Origin: Mucilaginibacter sp. 14171R-50
Lineage (GTDB): Bacteria > Bacteroidota > Bacteroidia > Sphingobacteriales > Sphingobacteriaceae
Reading direction: 5' to 3'
Length of the DNA: 64,000 nucleotides
NCBI RefSeq assembly: GCF_010093045.1
Contig: NZ_CP048115.1
Coordinates: 2,418,001 to 2,482,000, forward strand
The translations under genes and the position numbers were made by a program. Every line of letters starts with the position of its first letter. The first letter of the stretch is position 1. Of the stretch, positions 25,330 through 33,626 are shown in pieces. Under the pieces are notes generated by a model. The model did not search any database and had not been told where the DNA came from. It saw nothing but the letters and a program-made list of their open reading frames with translations.

Positions 25330-25905
25330 TCAATGTGTCCCTTTAATGTCAGTTAAATCAACAGATAGTTCCAGGTTGCTAAAAGTAGACTCTTCGTCAC
25401 CAGAAGGGCTATGCGTTATTACATTTATGCCATCGGATAAACTTTTAACAATATTTCCAGAAATTAGAACCTCGTCACCTTTTTTTATGGCTCTTAACTG
25501 ATCTTTAATTTTACTATCTTTATCCAAAATAGTATTTACAAGTATTAAGGAATTAAATTCGGGGTATTTGTCTTCACGCCAATTAGCATTAGGTACCATT
25601 AGCTCAACTTTTATATACTTAGCTAAATCAGTTTCTCCAACTTCAATCTCATTTACTATTGCTACCCAATTATCAATCTTCAGATGGTTTAAAACATAGT
25701 TGGATACATCTTTCTTTCCCTTTTCAAGAAACTCCTTTTTAGTGATCTCATTGTTTTGTCGCTGAAAAGCAGAGTCTATTAGGTTTAATTCTTTAATAAA
25801 CTCCAACTCATTTTTGGGCATTGCAGTGTAGGTGTATTTTGAATTTGTTTTCTGTGTACAAGCACTCAAGAAAAATGGAAGCACCAAAAAGTAATACTTT
25901 TTCAT
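25330..25905 (-). CDS. Lipoprotein of unknown function (phage accessory gene)
   Basis: A 191-residue protein with a lipoprotein signal (YFLVLPFFLSAC, Cys16). It shares NWVAIVNEIE and KKGDEVLISGNIV with the lipoprotein at 24042 but runs in the opposite direction. The DNA upstream of its start resembles that before the anchored protein at 22597. AT-rich compared with the late genes. Likely exported and membrane-tethered; function unknown, exclusion of related phages is one possibility. Confidence 0.7.
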   Translation of the reverse strand: MKKYYFLVLPFFLSACTQKTNSKYTYTAMPKNELEFIKELNLIDSAFQRQNNEITKKEFLEKGKKDVSNYVLNHLKIDNWVAIVNEIEVGETDLAKYIKVELMVPNANWREDKYPEFNSLILVNTILDKDSKIKDQLRAIKKGDEVLISGNIVKSLSDGINVITHSPSGDEESTFSNLELSVDLTDIKGTH

Positions 25906-25929
25906 AATAAGGTTTTGGTAATAATAAGG

Positions 25930-25955
25930 TTTTGCTAATTTTATTGGTAAATGTA
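25930..25955 (-). promoter_or_regulatory. Shared upstream sequence of accessory genes, copy 2
   Basis: Near-identical to 22630-22660 (TTTTGCTAATTTTATTGGTA core), 25 bp before the start of the lipoprotein gene ending at 25905. Confidence 0.45.
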
Positions 25956-26017
25956 TTGATAGTTTTTAACAATTCAAAAACATTTTTTTTAAATTATTAG
26001 CTGCTTAACAGCATCCT

Positions 26018-28066
26018 TTACCCCAATTTCACCAACTCCACCTTCACCGGCTGGCCTTTGCGCCAGCTGTCTATCTTGTTAATGTAATAGTATGCGCTGT
26101 CCTGCTCCAGGTAAATGGGGATGAGCAGGTCAAGCTCCAGGATATCACGCGGGGTAAGCATAAAATAGCGTTCAACTTTTTTGGTTTGCTGCAGTATTTT
26201 CTCCAGTTCGGGGTAGTATTTAAGTCGCAGGTCTTCCCATTGCAGGCTGTGTGTGCCGCCGCTTTTATAAAAGTATGGTACGGATATCACATCGTTATAC
26301 ACCCGGGTTACGGCACCATCGGTAAAGGTAATTTGTTTACTGTATTGTTTCAGGTCGTAATGTTCATTGATCAGTATACGCGGCTGGGTGCTTATACTAA
26401 AATCAATCGTTTCAGGGTCATCCCTGGTGTCAACCTTTAGTATCTGCGCTATGCTGCCGTTAAGGTAGGGGCGGTTAAGGGTGGCGGCAAACTGGCTCTC
26501 AAATAAATCGGCGTTCAGGGGCAGGGTTTTATCGGCAATTTTAATTTGACTGTTGCCAAACTTTTGCGGAAAAATGCCCTCGTCCTCTTTATACAGCAAA
26601 TTATTTATCTGCGCATAATTACCTAACTGGAAGGTAACAGTTTTACCCTGGTCCAGGCATTTGCCGGTCCAGTTGAGCGCCCTGGGTATGTTTTCTACAA
26701 TATCCCTGAAGGATGAAAAGGTTACCATGCGGTTGGTGTTATCGGTTTGGCAGATAATGCCGAAACGCTGCAGGGTATCTTTCAGCAGATCTTTTTGGGT
26801 GATATCGGGGAAGATGCGCTCGCACTGCACTTGTTGGCCGTACAGCACATCGTGATTATCGGCAGTGATGGATAATTCGCAATTTGCCGGCATGCTGAAA
26901 TCAGAGCCGGTGTATCCCTGAAACACATAAACAACCATTAACTGGCAACCCGGGACAAGTTCGGCAGGGGCAGAGAGGGTAACCAACTCGGTAGTTTTTT
27001 TTGAGCCGGTGATATTAGCATAGTTGATCGGTTGGTCAAGAATAGCATCTGTCAAGTCGAATTGTGTTGCTGTTAAATCTGTATCGCCATTTATAGGGTC
27101 ATGGAAAAATAGCCTGATCTCCACATTGGATTTGTAATCACTTGAAAGGCGACCATGAAAATAAAACGAGGGTATTTTTAAGGTCATATTAACTTTAACA
27201 ACAGATGTAGCCGTATAGACGCCCGTGGATGGGTTGTAGTTGCCATTCTTATTATTCACCACATTTACAAAGGGGATTATACCTGTTGCCTTGTGGGTGT
27301 TGGGATGCGATGCCTGAAAATTACGACCCAGCGTAGCCAGTACCCCCTGCTCATCCGGCGACTTCTGATAATCGGTACCATGCTCAAAGCTATCACCTGC
27401 AAACTGCACGATCAGCTTTTCGTACATGGGCTGCTTCAGTAAAAACGAATCGGGGTTAACCTTGTACCCGGCCAGGGCAACAAACTTATCGATAGCGGTT
27501 TTCAGGAAGAAACCCGGCCGCATGTAGCGCACATCTATTTGCGGGTTGTTTACAAAATCGGCGGGGATAAGCCCATAATCAACCACAGGCCATATCCAGC
27601 CATCGGTGTTCGTTTGCGAATTAACAACGCTGGCTACCTTCCACGTGTGCATGTATTGCTCAAAGGCTTTGCGTGCACCTGTGGTGGTAGTGCTATCGCC
27701 CATGTCATAGATCTTTACATCCAGTGCGTCAAAAAAATCAACGTTGCCGCTTAGTACTGTGATGGCCGCGGTATCGTTATCAACGCTGTTTAAAACGGCC
27801 AGCCCGGCGGGTACAATTTCCAGCCCGTCCTGAATGATCCTGGCCTGGTAGTTATCGTACGGGAGAGAAGTGGTAAAAGCCACATCATCCGGAAAACCTA
27901 ATATTTGCCGGTTGCGCTGCGTAAGCGGCAGCTTAAACTGGTTGCTGGTATTTCCTTGCTGGTTTTTTACCTCGGCCAGGTTATTTATCTGGAAGGTGAG
28001 CGCAACGGGGCTATCGTCGGCCAGGTCAACAAGTTCGTCGTTTATGTATAGTTGGAGTTGGTTCAT
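26018..28066 (-). CDS. Phage tail structural protein (distal tail / baseplate type)
   Basis: A 682-residue protein. The N-terminus (QLYINDELVDLADDSPVALT, then NTSNQFKLPLTQRNRQIL) is typical of a large tail protein widespread in Bacteroidota prophages. The middle is beta-rich, and the C-terminus (YYINKIDSWRKGQPVKVELV) resembles baseplate hub-like folds. No signal peptide. It belongs to the late operon between the 691-residue tail protein and the tape measure. Specific role inferred from position. Confidence 0.65.
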   Translation of the reverse strand: MNQLQLYINDELVDLADDSPVALTFQINNLAEVKNQQGNTSNQFKLPLTQRNRQILGFPDDVAFTTSLPYDNYQARIIQDGLEIVPAGLAVLNSVDNDTAAITVLSGNVDFFDALDVKIYDMGDSTTTTGARKAFEQYMHTWKVASVVNSQTNTDGWIWPVVDYGLIPADFVNNPQIDVRYMRPGFFLKTAIDKFVALAGYKVNPDSFLLKQPMYEKLIVQFAGDSFEHGTDYQKSPDEQGVLATLGRNFQASHPNTHKATGIIPFVNVVNNKNGNYNPSTGVYTATSVVKVNMTLKIPSFYFHGRLSSDYKSNVEIRLFFHDPINGDTDLTATQFDLTDAILDQPINYANITGSKKTTELVTLSAPAELVPGCQLMVVYVFQGYTGSDFSMPANCELSITADNHDVLYGQQVQCERIFPDITQKDLLKDTLQRFGIICQTDNTNRMVTFSSFRDIVENIPRALNWTGKCLDQGKTVTFQLGNYAQINNLLYKEDEGIFPQKFGNSQIKIADKTLPLNADLFESQFAATLNRPYLNGSIAQILKVDTRDDPETIDFSISTQPRILINEHYDLKQYSKQITFTDGAVTRVYNDVISVPYFYKSGGTHSLQWEDLRLKYYPELEKILQQTKKVERYFMLTPRDILELDLLIPIYLEQDSAYYYINKIDSWRKGQPVKVELVKLG

Positions 28067-28132
28067 TTATTTAAAAAATGATAATAGAAAAATTAATATG
28101 TTTGGTTACTTAACCATTAAACGCCTCATTAC

Positions 28133-28567
28133 ATGAAATTTAAAGTTCTTTTATTGCTAACCCTATTTACAGCAGGCTTAACAGCCTGCAAAAAGGAAAG
28201 TAAGAATGTTGCCGCTTCAATTGAAGGCGAATGGCATGCAACAGCATATAAAGTTGCTACGGTTGTTAATGGCGCGGAACAGGTATCATCGGATACAAAG
28301 TATGATCCCGCGGACCCAAGTACCCATTTTACTTTTTATGATAATGGCACTGGAATGCAACACCCCGCTGACCCAATTTACGCGAATCTGGTTAGCTTCA
28401 ATTATACCCTTGAAAATTCTGTATTGACCGTTAAGCCCATGTTCTTCCTTGTAAATCATAACACTTTTACTGTAACCAAACTGTCTGACAGTGAGATAAC
28501 GCTTACCATAAAGAACAATAATACAGACGGCTCACATACTTTGCAAGTGCTGAGTTTAAGTAAATGA
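28133..28567 (+). CDS. Lipocalin-like lipoprotein, accessory gene
   Basis: A 144-residue protein with a lipoprotein signal (LLLLTLFTAGLTAC, Cys19) followed by IEGEWHATAY and regularly spaced beta strands (FTFYDNGTGMQ, LTVKPMFFLVN, ITLTIKNNN). This is the pattern of small lipocalin-like (DUF4923/5004-type) proteins common in Bacteroidota. Inserted on the plus strand between two late genes, as phage accessory genes often are. Binding partner unknown. Confidence 0.7.
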   Translation: MKFKVLLLLTLFTAGLTACKKESKNVAASIEGEWHATAYKVATVVNGAEQVSSDTKYDPADPSTHFTFYDNGTGMQHPADPIYANLVSFNYTLENSVLTVKPMFFLVNHNTFTVTKLSDSEITLTIKNNNTDGSHTLQVLSLSK

Positions 28568-28664
28568 CCCGCTGGCTAACGGGTATCAAAAGGTTTGTTG
28601 TTTATGTGTTGATAAGTAAAGTTTGATAACTTTTAATACTTTAAATTCAACATTACAACAGGCA

Positions 28665-30740
28665 TTACTGCACCTGTATATTAATGGCCGGCATGTTAAA
28701 CGTAACGCTGAATGGCGCCTGGCCATTGCGGGTTTCGTACTCGCTGTAAGTTGCTGTGTTGATGACAATGGTTTGCCATTTAACCGGGTTTTTGTTTACC
28801 AGCATTTGCACCTTAGGCGAGTACTTGATGGACTGTAAACCTTTAATATCGGCGACAGAAAGGTCCTCGGCCACTACCTTTACCTTTTGGCCGGCGGTTT
28901 TACTTATTACTTCTTCAATGCTGTCCTGGTGTTCCCAGTCGCTTACGTAGTTTTTAATGATCACAGCATTTTGCACGTCGAGGCTTACTTCCTGGTTGTA
29001 AATAAACCGGTAGTAATTCCAGCTCCCGCTTAGGCCGATCCACCGCAGGTAAACCGATTGGTCGTCAATCGCGTCGTCAACCCGTATGGTTTGCTTTTGG
29101 GTAACAGTGTGCGTAACATCGTCAGAATCATCATACTTAAGGGCTACGTCCAGGTAATAAACATCTTCAGCAAACGGACCCGGGATAAGCAAGCGATTAA
29201 GGCCGAGCTGTTCGGGCAGCTGTACTATCAGCTGGTTTTGATCGGCAATTACAAATTTGCTGCCGTCCTCGGTAAGCAGCCACGAGCCGTCATCGTTAAG
29301 CAGGTGCTGTATTTGCGGGCCACCTGGCAATGGGTTACGGTTAATATCCAACAGGGTAAACTCACCGTACAAGTCGCGGCCTACCATGTCTTCACTGTAA
29401 ATAAAGCTGATATCAAAAGGGTAGTTATTACTGTAGGCCGGTTCGGCAAAATCGGTTATCCATCGGGCTTTATCCGCACCATTAGGTGCCGTGCTAAAAG
29501 GTACGTAAGCCGCCAGGTTGCCGCCATAACGCTCGCCTAATTGTTTGGCTGCATATACCACATAGTAAGGGTGGTCGATAAAATTAAACACCGGTGTATG
29601 GCCTTCCCATTCTTCGGCGTAGGCTATTTTATAGCTGGCGCTCAGGTTATCGTCCCTGTAATTACTTTGGGTATAATCACTTGCGTCCTTAGCGCGCAAT
29701 AGGCTTTGTAAAAAGTTCGAAATATCTGCCTTTGTTATGCCTTTATTATTGGGGCGGTTGGTGGATATGATGCTGCTCTCCGTCCCTGTTAGTTTGTCAA
29801 AAAAAGTAACACGGGTAAGTATTTTATAATATGGCCTTAAACGGTTTATGTTGATAAAGCCCGTGCTGCCCGCTGTAAAGGGTGTATCAATAACCAGTAT
29901 ATTATTGGCGTATTTTTCGGTAACCTTAAATGTGCCTGTGCAGGCGGGCGTTTCTATATAGATCAAATCCCCTGCTGTAACAGCCGATGCATCATCACTG
30001 ATAACTACACGTGTTTTACCGTTTATAGTGTGCAATTGCAAGTCGGTAACGTAAAAGTCCTTACGCTGATAGGTGAATACAACCGGGTTGAAAGCAGCGT
30101 TCCAGCGGGATATATTACCGCCCGGCAATGTAACCGACGGATCTGAAACAAGTAGGTTGTTAACCGTAGGTATATAAAACGTTTTGCTTGATGTTTGTCC
30201 GTTTGCATCTGTTATAACAATTGTATGCGTCCCGCCCGCAAGGCCGGTAAATATTGGCGAGGCCTGCGAAGTGATCCCATCAATTGCATAACCCAAGGGT
30301 AAGTAGGTAGCACTTGCATTTATCGTAACTTGGCCGTTGTGAGCTCCTGAAGATGTTTCCGGGCTAATATCTAAGCTGATGATCTGGATATCGCCGGGTG
30401 GGGGCGGGGGCAAGGGCACCTCGCCGCCGGTAATAGAAACTATCTCAAATTTTTTTGCAGCGGAGGAAACCACATGGTAGGGCCTGTCAAAAATAACGCG
30501 TCCAACTTCTCCTTCGTAGATCACCACGCTTAAACCGGGAACAAACGCGCTTAGGGTTGATGTATTGTTAAACTCGTCGGTTAATTTGTAGGTAACCTTA
30601 CAGTTGTTGCCATTTGTAGGGTTTCCGGTTACAGGGTCGTAAATGGCTATAGATACACGGGCCTGCTGCGACCTGCTATTGTTACTATCCAATATTACTG
30701 ACGGCAGGTTATAGGTTTCGATATTGGCTATCAAATTCAT
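28665..30740 (-). CDS. Large phage tail protein with a SprB-like repeat
   Basis: A 691-residue protein. After an N-terminal beta domain and a proline-rich hinge (VPLPPPPPGD, about residue 110-119), residues about 125-180 resemble one SprB-type adhesin repeat (SSGAHNGQVTINASATYLPL, then GTHTIVITDANGQTS). The remaining 500 residues are beta-rich, with YAEEWEGHTPVF and RWIGLSGSWNYYRF. It probably belongs to the tail tip or baseplate. The adhesin-like module suggests surface recognition. No enzymatic motif seen. Confidence 0.6.
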   Translation of the reverse strand: MNLIANIETYNLPSVILDSNNSRSQQARVSIAIYDPVTGNPTNGNNCKVTYKLTDEFNNTSTLSAFVPGLSVVIYEGEVGRVIFDRPYHVVSSAAKKFEIVSITGGEVPLPPPPPGDIQIISLDISPETSSGAHNGQVTINASATYLPLGYAIDGITSQASPIFTGLAGGTHTIVITDANGQTSSKTFYIPTVNNLLVSDPSVTLPGGNISRWNAAFNPVVFTYQRKDFYVTDLQLHTINGKTRVVISDDASAVTAGDLIYIETPACTGTFKVTEKYANNILVIDTPFTAGSTGFININRLRPYYKILTRVTFFDKLTGTESSIISTNRPNNKGITKADISNFLQSLLRAKDASDYTQSNYRDDNLSASYKIAYAEEWEGHTPVFNFIDHPYYVVYAAKQLGERYGGNLAAYVPFSTAPNGADKARWITDFAEPAYSNNYPFDISFIYSEDMVGRDLYGEFTLLDINRNPLPGGPQIQHLLNDDGSWLLTEDGSKFVIADQNQLIVQLPEQLGLNRLLIPGPFAEDVYYLDVALKYDDSDDVTHTVTQKQTIRVDDAIDDQSVYLRWIGLSGSWNYYRFIYNQEVSLDVQNAVIIKNYVSDWEHQDSIEEVISKTAGQKVKVVAEDLSVADIKGLQSIKYSPKVQMLVNKNPVKWQTIVINTATYSEYETRNGQAPFSVTFNMPAINIQVQ

Positions 30741-30780
30741 TTTGGTGATGGTTAAAATTAAAGGCTTAAAAAAGGCAGAC

Positions 30781-31221
30781 TTAATAGGCGTTGTAATACA
30801 TGGTATTAAGGGTTATGGTGAGGCCTACACCCGTGGTGTTCACGTCAAACTTGTTGTAAACCGGCAGGCACTTTGCTTTTTCGCCCGCTTTAATGCGAAA
30901 ATAACGGCCGTTGCCATCGCGATATTTGGCCGCCTTTACTATAAACTCGTTGGCCATTTGCAGGGCTTGCTGTATATAGGTTTCGTTCTCCGCGGTAAAC
31001 TGCCCGAATTCTGTTTTGTACAAAAATTCCAGGTAAACGGTAAAAGTATTATCTACCGAACCATTTACCTGCGGCGATACCAAAATGGGTTGCATGGGAT
31101 ACATAAATACACACGGAAAGGCAGCATCATCTGCCAGGGTGTTCAACTCTTTTTCGGTACCATATAAGAATGACGGATTAGCGGTAAGGCTTTGTGTTAC
31201 GGCTTGTATTTGATTACGCAT
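30781..31221 (-). CDS. Putative tail completion / terminator protein
   Basis: A 146-residue soluble alpha/beta protein lying between the tail assembly chaperones and the large tail protein. The size and the pattern (long strand NTFTVYLEFLYKTEFGQ, helix ETYIQQALQMANEFI, C-terminal strand VGLTITLNTMYYN) fit the small neck or tail completion proteins of siphophages. Assigned by position and general fold only. Confidence 0.5.
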   Translation of the reverse strand: MRNQIQAVTQSLTANPSFLYGTEKELNTLADDAAFPCVFMYPMQPILVSPQVNGSVDNTFTVYLEFLYKTEFGQFTAENETYIQQALQMANEFIVKAAKYRDGNGRYFRIKAGEKAKCLPVYNKFDVNTTGVGLTITLNTMYYNAY

Positions 31222-31301
31222 TTGTTAGAGAATAGTGATTGGTTGATTAGAGATTAGTTATCGGAAACTGCCAACTGCCAACAGTTAACTGCCTACTGGC
31301 T

Positions 31302-32134
31302 TTACATCATCTCGCTATAACGTTTCTGGTATTCAGCTTCGGTTTTGTTAAGCAGCAGTTTGGTAAGCACGCGCTCGTAAGGCATGGCCAGCACCAGGCT
31401 CCACTTGGTGATGTCGCCTCCCGCCAACGAGTTTATGGTGTTGATGTACCTGAACTTTTCGAAGGCGTGTATGCCCGCCCTTTTTTCTAAAGCCGTAGCA
31501 GCCGATGCCAGAAGCCTGTTCTCGGCTTCGATAAGTTGGGATAGCTCATAAAAAAATGTTTTGCTATGGGCAGTGCCTCCGTTACCCGTATGTTTTTTAT
31601 GGTTTCGGTAAATGCCGCCGCGGCATATTCATCATATACATTTCCTGTGGCTAGGCAATAAAAGTAAAAGGCCAATATTTTGCAGCAAGCAGTAAGCGAG
31701 GGATTAAAATACTCTTTCCAGTTATCTTCGCCGTATATTTTAATATGTTCGGTTATCTCGTCGGCAATAACATCCCGCGCAGCCATAAATGCCCCTGCCG
31801 GTTCAACCGAAAGGTTGTTTACAACCTTTACAATAACTGGCTTATCACCCACCATTAAAGTTATTTTTTGGGGTATATCATCGCTGTTGTACAAATGTTT
31901 TATTTGGTGCGATAAAGAGAGTACAGCATCCGCGAATTGTATAAAATCATTTGCGTTACGTACCGATTGCAGGTCGGTAACAGGTATGCCCGATAATATA
32001 CTAATGGCATCCAGGTCACCAAGTTCAGGGTTATCCTGTAAGGCTATCATTTGCCCAAGGGTAACTTCATTTAATTGCGATGGTATCTTAACCGGCAATT
32101 GGCCATGTGTTGTAGCAAGTGTTCTTTCTATCAT
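31302..32134 (-). CDS. Tail assembly chaperone GT fusion made by -1 ribosomal frameshifting
   Basis: If ribosomes slip back one base on the run of seven T at 31556-31550 (codons TTT TTT after CAT), translation leaves the upstream frame and continues as FFYELSQLIEAENRLLAS for 82 more residues, ending at 31302. The downstream frame has no usable start codon before an upstream in-frame stop, yet it encodes a coherent helical protein (GGDITKWSLVLAMPYERVLT). This matches the lambda gpG/gpGT strategy. The fusion would be 277 residues. Confidence 0.7.
31487..32134 (-). CDS. Tail assembly chaperone G-like protein
   Basis: A 215-residue protein that should coat the tape measure during tail assembly. 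The start at 32134 (MIERTLATTHGQLPVKIPSQ) is preferred, because the longer frame to 32152 begins inside a GC-rich repeat. The sequence (EVTLGQMIALQDNPELGDLD, later EYFNPSLTACCKILAFYFYC) is typical of this gene in Bacteroidota prophages. In most siphophages it lies next to the tape measure. Here about 9.5 kb separate them. Confidence 0.65.
   Translation of the reverse strand: MIERTLATTHGQLPVKIPSQLNEVTLGQMIALQDNPELGDLDAISILSGIPVTDLQSVRNANDFIQFADAVLSLSHQIKHLYNSDDIPQKITLMVGDKPVIVKVVNNLSVEPAGAFMAARDVIADEITEHIKIYGEDNWKEYFNPSLTACCKILAFYFYCLATGNVYDEYAAAAFTETIKNIRVTEALPIAKHFFMSYPNLSKPRTGFWHRLLRL
31550..31559 (-). promoter_or_regulatory. Programmed -1 frameshift site (T TTT TTT)
   Basis: On the minus strand the G-frame reads CAT TTT TTT ATG, giving the perfect slippery heptamer T TTT TTT. 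Slippage yields TTT TTT TAT GAG, entering the downstream T frame exactly. Confidence 0.65.
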
Positions 32135-32141
32135 AAAAAAG

Positions 32142-32170
32142 GAGCCCCCCAACCCCCTGAAGGGGGAGCT
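32142..32170. repeat. GC-rich palindromic repeat, copy 5
   Basis: GAGCCCCCCAACCCCCTGAA then GGGGGAGCT, between terL and the tail chaperone gene. Same family as the copies at 15.0, 15.1 and 19.4-19.5 kb. Confidence 0.6.
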
Positions 32171-32203
32171 ATTAATGCATGTGAGTTACAGGGATGGGTG
32201 TAT

Positions 32204-33427
32204 TTAAGCAAGGCCTATCAGCCCTTCAATGGTTCGTGCTTTCGGCGGTTCGGGCGCAGGCAGTCTGGTTTTTATGCTGCCGTTACCTTTGGTATTCAAT
32301 TTGTTCAGCGCTACATAGCGTAAGGGGTCTATCAGGTGATTATAGGTATCAACAGGCTGGTTTATGGTATTCCCGCTTTTGTCTGTTTTCCATTTATACC
32401 TGCCTAATTCTTTACGCAGGTTAACACTATTGCGGGTAACGTTAATTTTATACCGTTTAAGAATGTCTATAGAGTTTTTTATACTGTCAGCGCCTTTTTT
32501 TGCGCCGGTGATATGCCAGCCTAAACGTTTAAGCTCTTCAATAGATTTTGGTTCGGCGCTGTCGGCTATTATTGACGTTGTTTTACTTATACCAGACTCT
32601 GGTAGCTTTTGCGATATATCCGTATTGGTAAGGCCGGTTTGATAAAGTATCTCATCTACCCAAAGCTCCCCGTTTTGTTTATAAACCAACAGGCAGCCGG
32701 TTTCATCGTTGGTAAAGCCGAAATCGAGCCCCGCCGCAATCAATGTCGCATCTGTAGGGATAGTTTCGCAAATGTGCCAGTTATCAAATACCAGCCCGCT
32801 TATTTTACCGGTAACCCCGCGTGCGTATACTTTCCATAGCTCCAGGTCCTCCGTTTTCAATGATTCAATCTTGGCGCGAAGGGCTGGTTCAATAAACGGG
32901 TTGTGCCGGTGATCTGATATAAACAGTTGTACGCCAGGTTTACCAATCAGTTTTTGGTGTACCCAAAAACCGGTATTGGGGTTATAGTCGATATACACCT
33001 TCTTTTTGGTACGCAGCGCCAGCTCGGTGTAAACATCCCATTCAATGCCGTTAGCTTCATTTACAAACAAATAATCGCGCTTTCCGCTCTTTGCATCCTG
33101 CGCGTTAGCGTAGCTTTTAAACTCTATCATGCTGCCGTTAATAAACTCGAATATTCGATCGGTCTTATTAAAGCTTTTAACTAAACTTTTAAATATATCC
33201 GATTGATCATGTATGGCGTGGGCGTCACGTAGCGCGCCCGATTTAAGGTTAGGTATGTCTTGCCCAACTACGGTTATTATTTGTTTGTGGTTATTTGCTG
33301 CAAAGCAAAAAAGCGCCTGTAAAATAGCATAGGTTTTACCCGAGCTTGTACCACCCTGGTTTACAATGATATCAGTAGCGGCAAAATAATTACACCCGAA
33401 TAATATTGAGGCCTTCATTATTGACAT
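32204..33427 (-). CDS. Phage terminase large subunit (PBSX-type)
   Basis: A 407-residue DNA-packaging motor. Residues 25-32 form the Walker A motif (GGTSSGKT). Walker B is around DYLFVNEANG. The C-terminal nuclease carries the expected acidic motifs AGLDFGFTND, IIADSAEPKS and HLIDPLRY. Length and motif order fit the PBSX-type family. It acts on concatemeric or chromosomal DNA at the portal. All key residues look intact, so packaging could still be functional. It follows terS with a 199-bp gap. Confidence 0.9.
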   Translation of the reverse strand: MSIMKASILFGCNYFAATDIIVNQGGTSSGKTYAILQALFCFAANNHKQIITVVGQDIPNLKSGALRDAHAIHDQSDIFKSLVKSFNKTDRIFEFINGSMIEFKSYANAQDAKSGKRDYLFVNEANGIEWDVYTELALRTKKKVYIDYNPNTGFWVHQKLIGKPGVQLFISDHRHNPFIEPALRAKIESLKTEDLELWKVYARGVTGKISGLVFDNWHICETIPTDATLIAAGLDFGFTNDETGCLLVYKQNGELWVDEILYQTGLTNTDISQKLPESGISKTTSIIADSAEPKSIEELKRLGWHITGAKKGADSIKNSIDILKRYKINVTRNSVNLRKELGRYKWKTDKSGNTINQPVDTYNHLIDPLRYVALNKLNTKGNGSIKTRLPAPEPPKARTIEGLIGLA

Positions 33428-33626
33428 TTAGGATAGATTGAACATTTAATAGCGATGTTGGATGATTTAAAAGCGTATAAGGGCAATTTTATAAATAGCA
33501 GTACAAAATTTATTATCATCTTTAGGCGTAAATTGTATTGTCTGTTATGAATCATATTACGGCCGGCGTTAATCGAAAAAGCTTTTTATCAGAAATGGTG
33601 TTAACAAGGTAGTCATGCCCTTTAAA

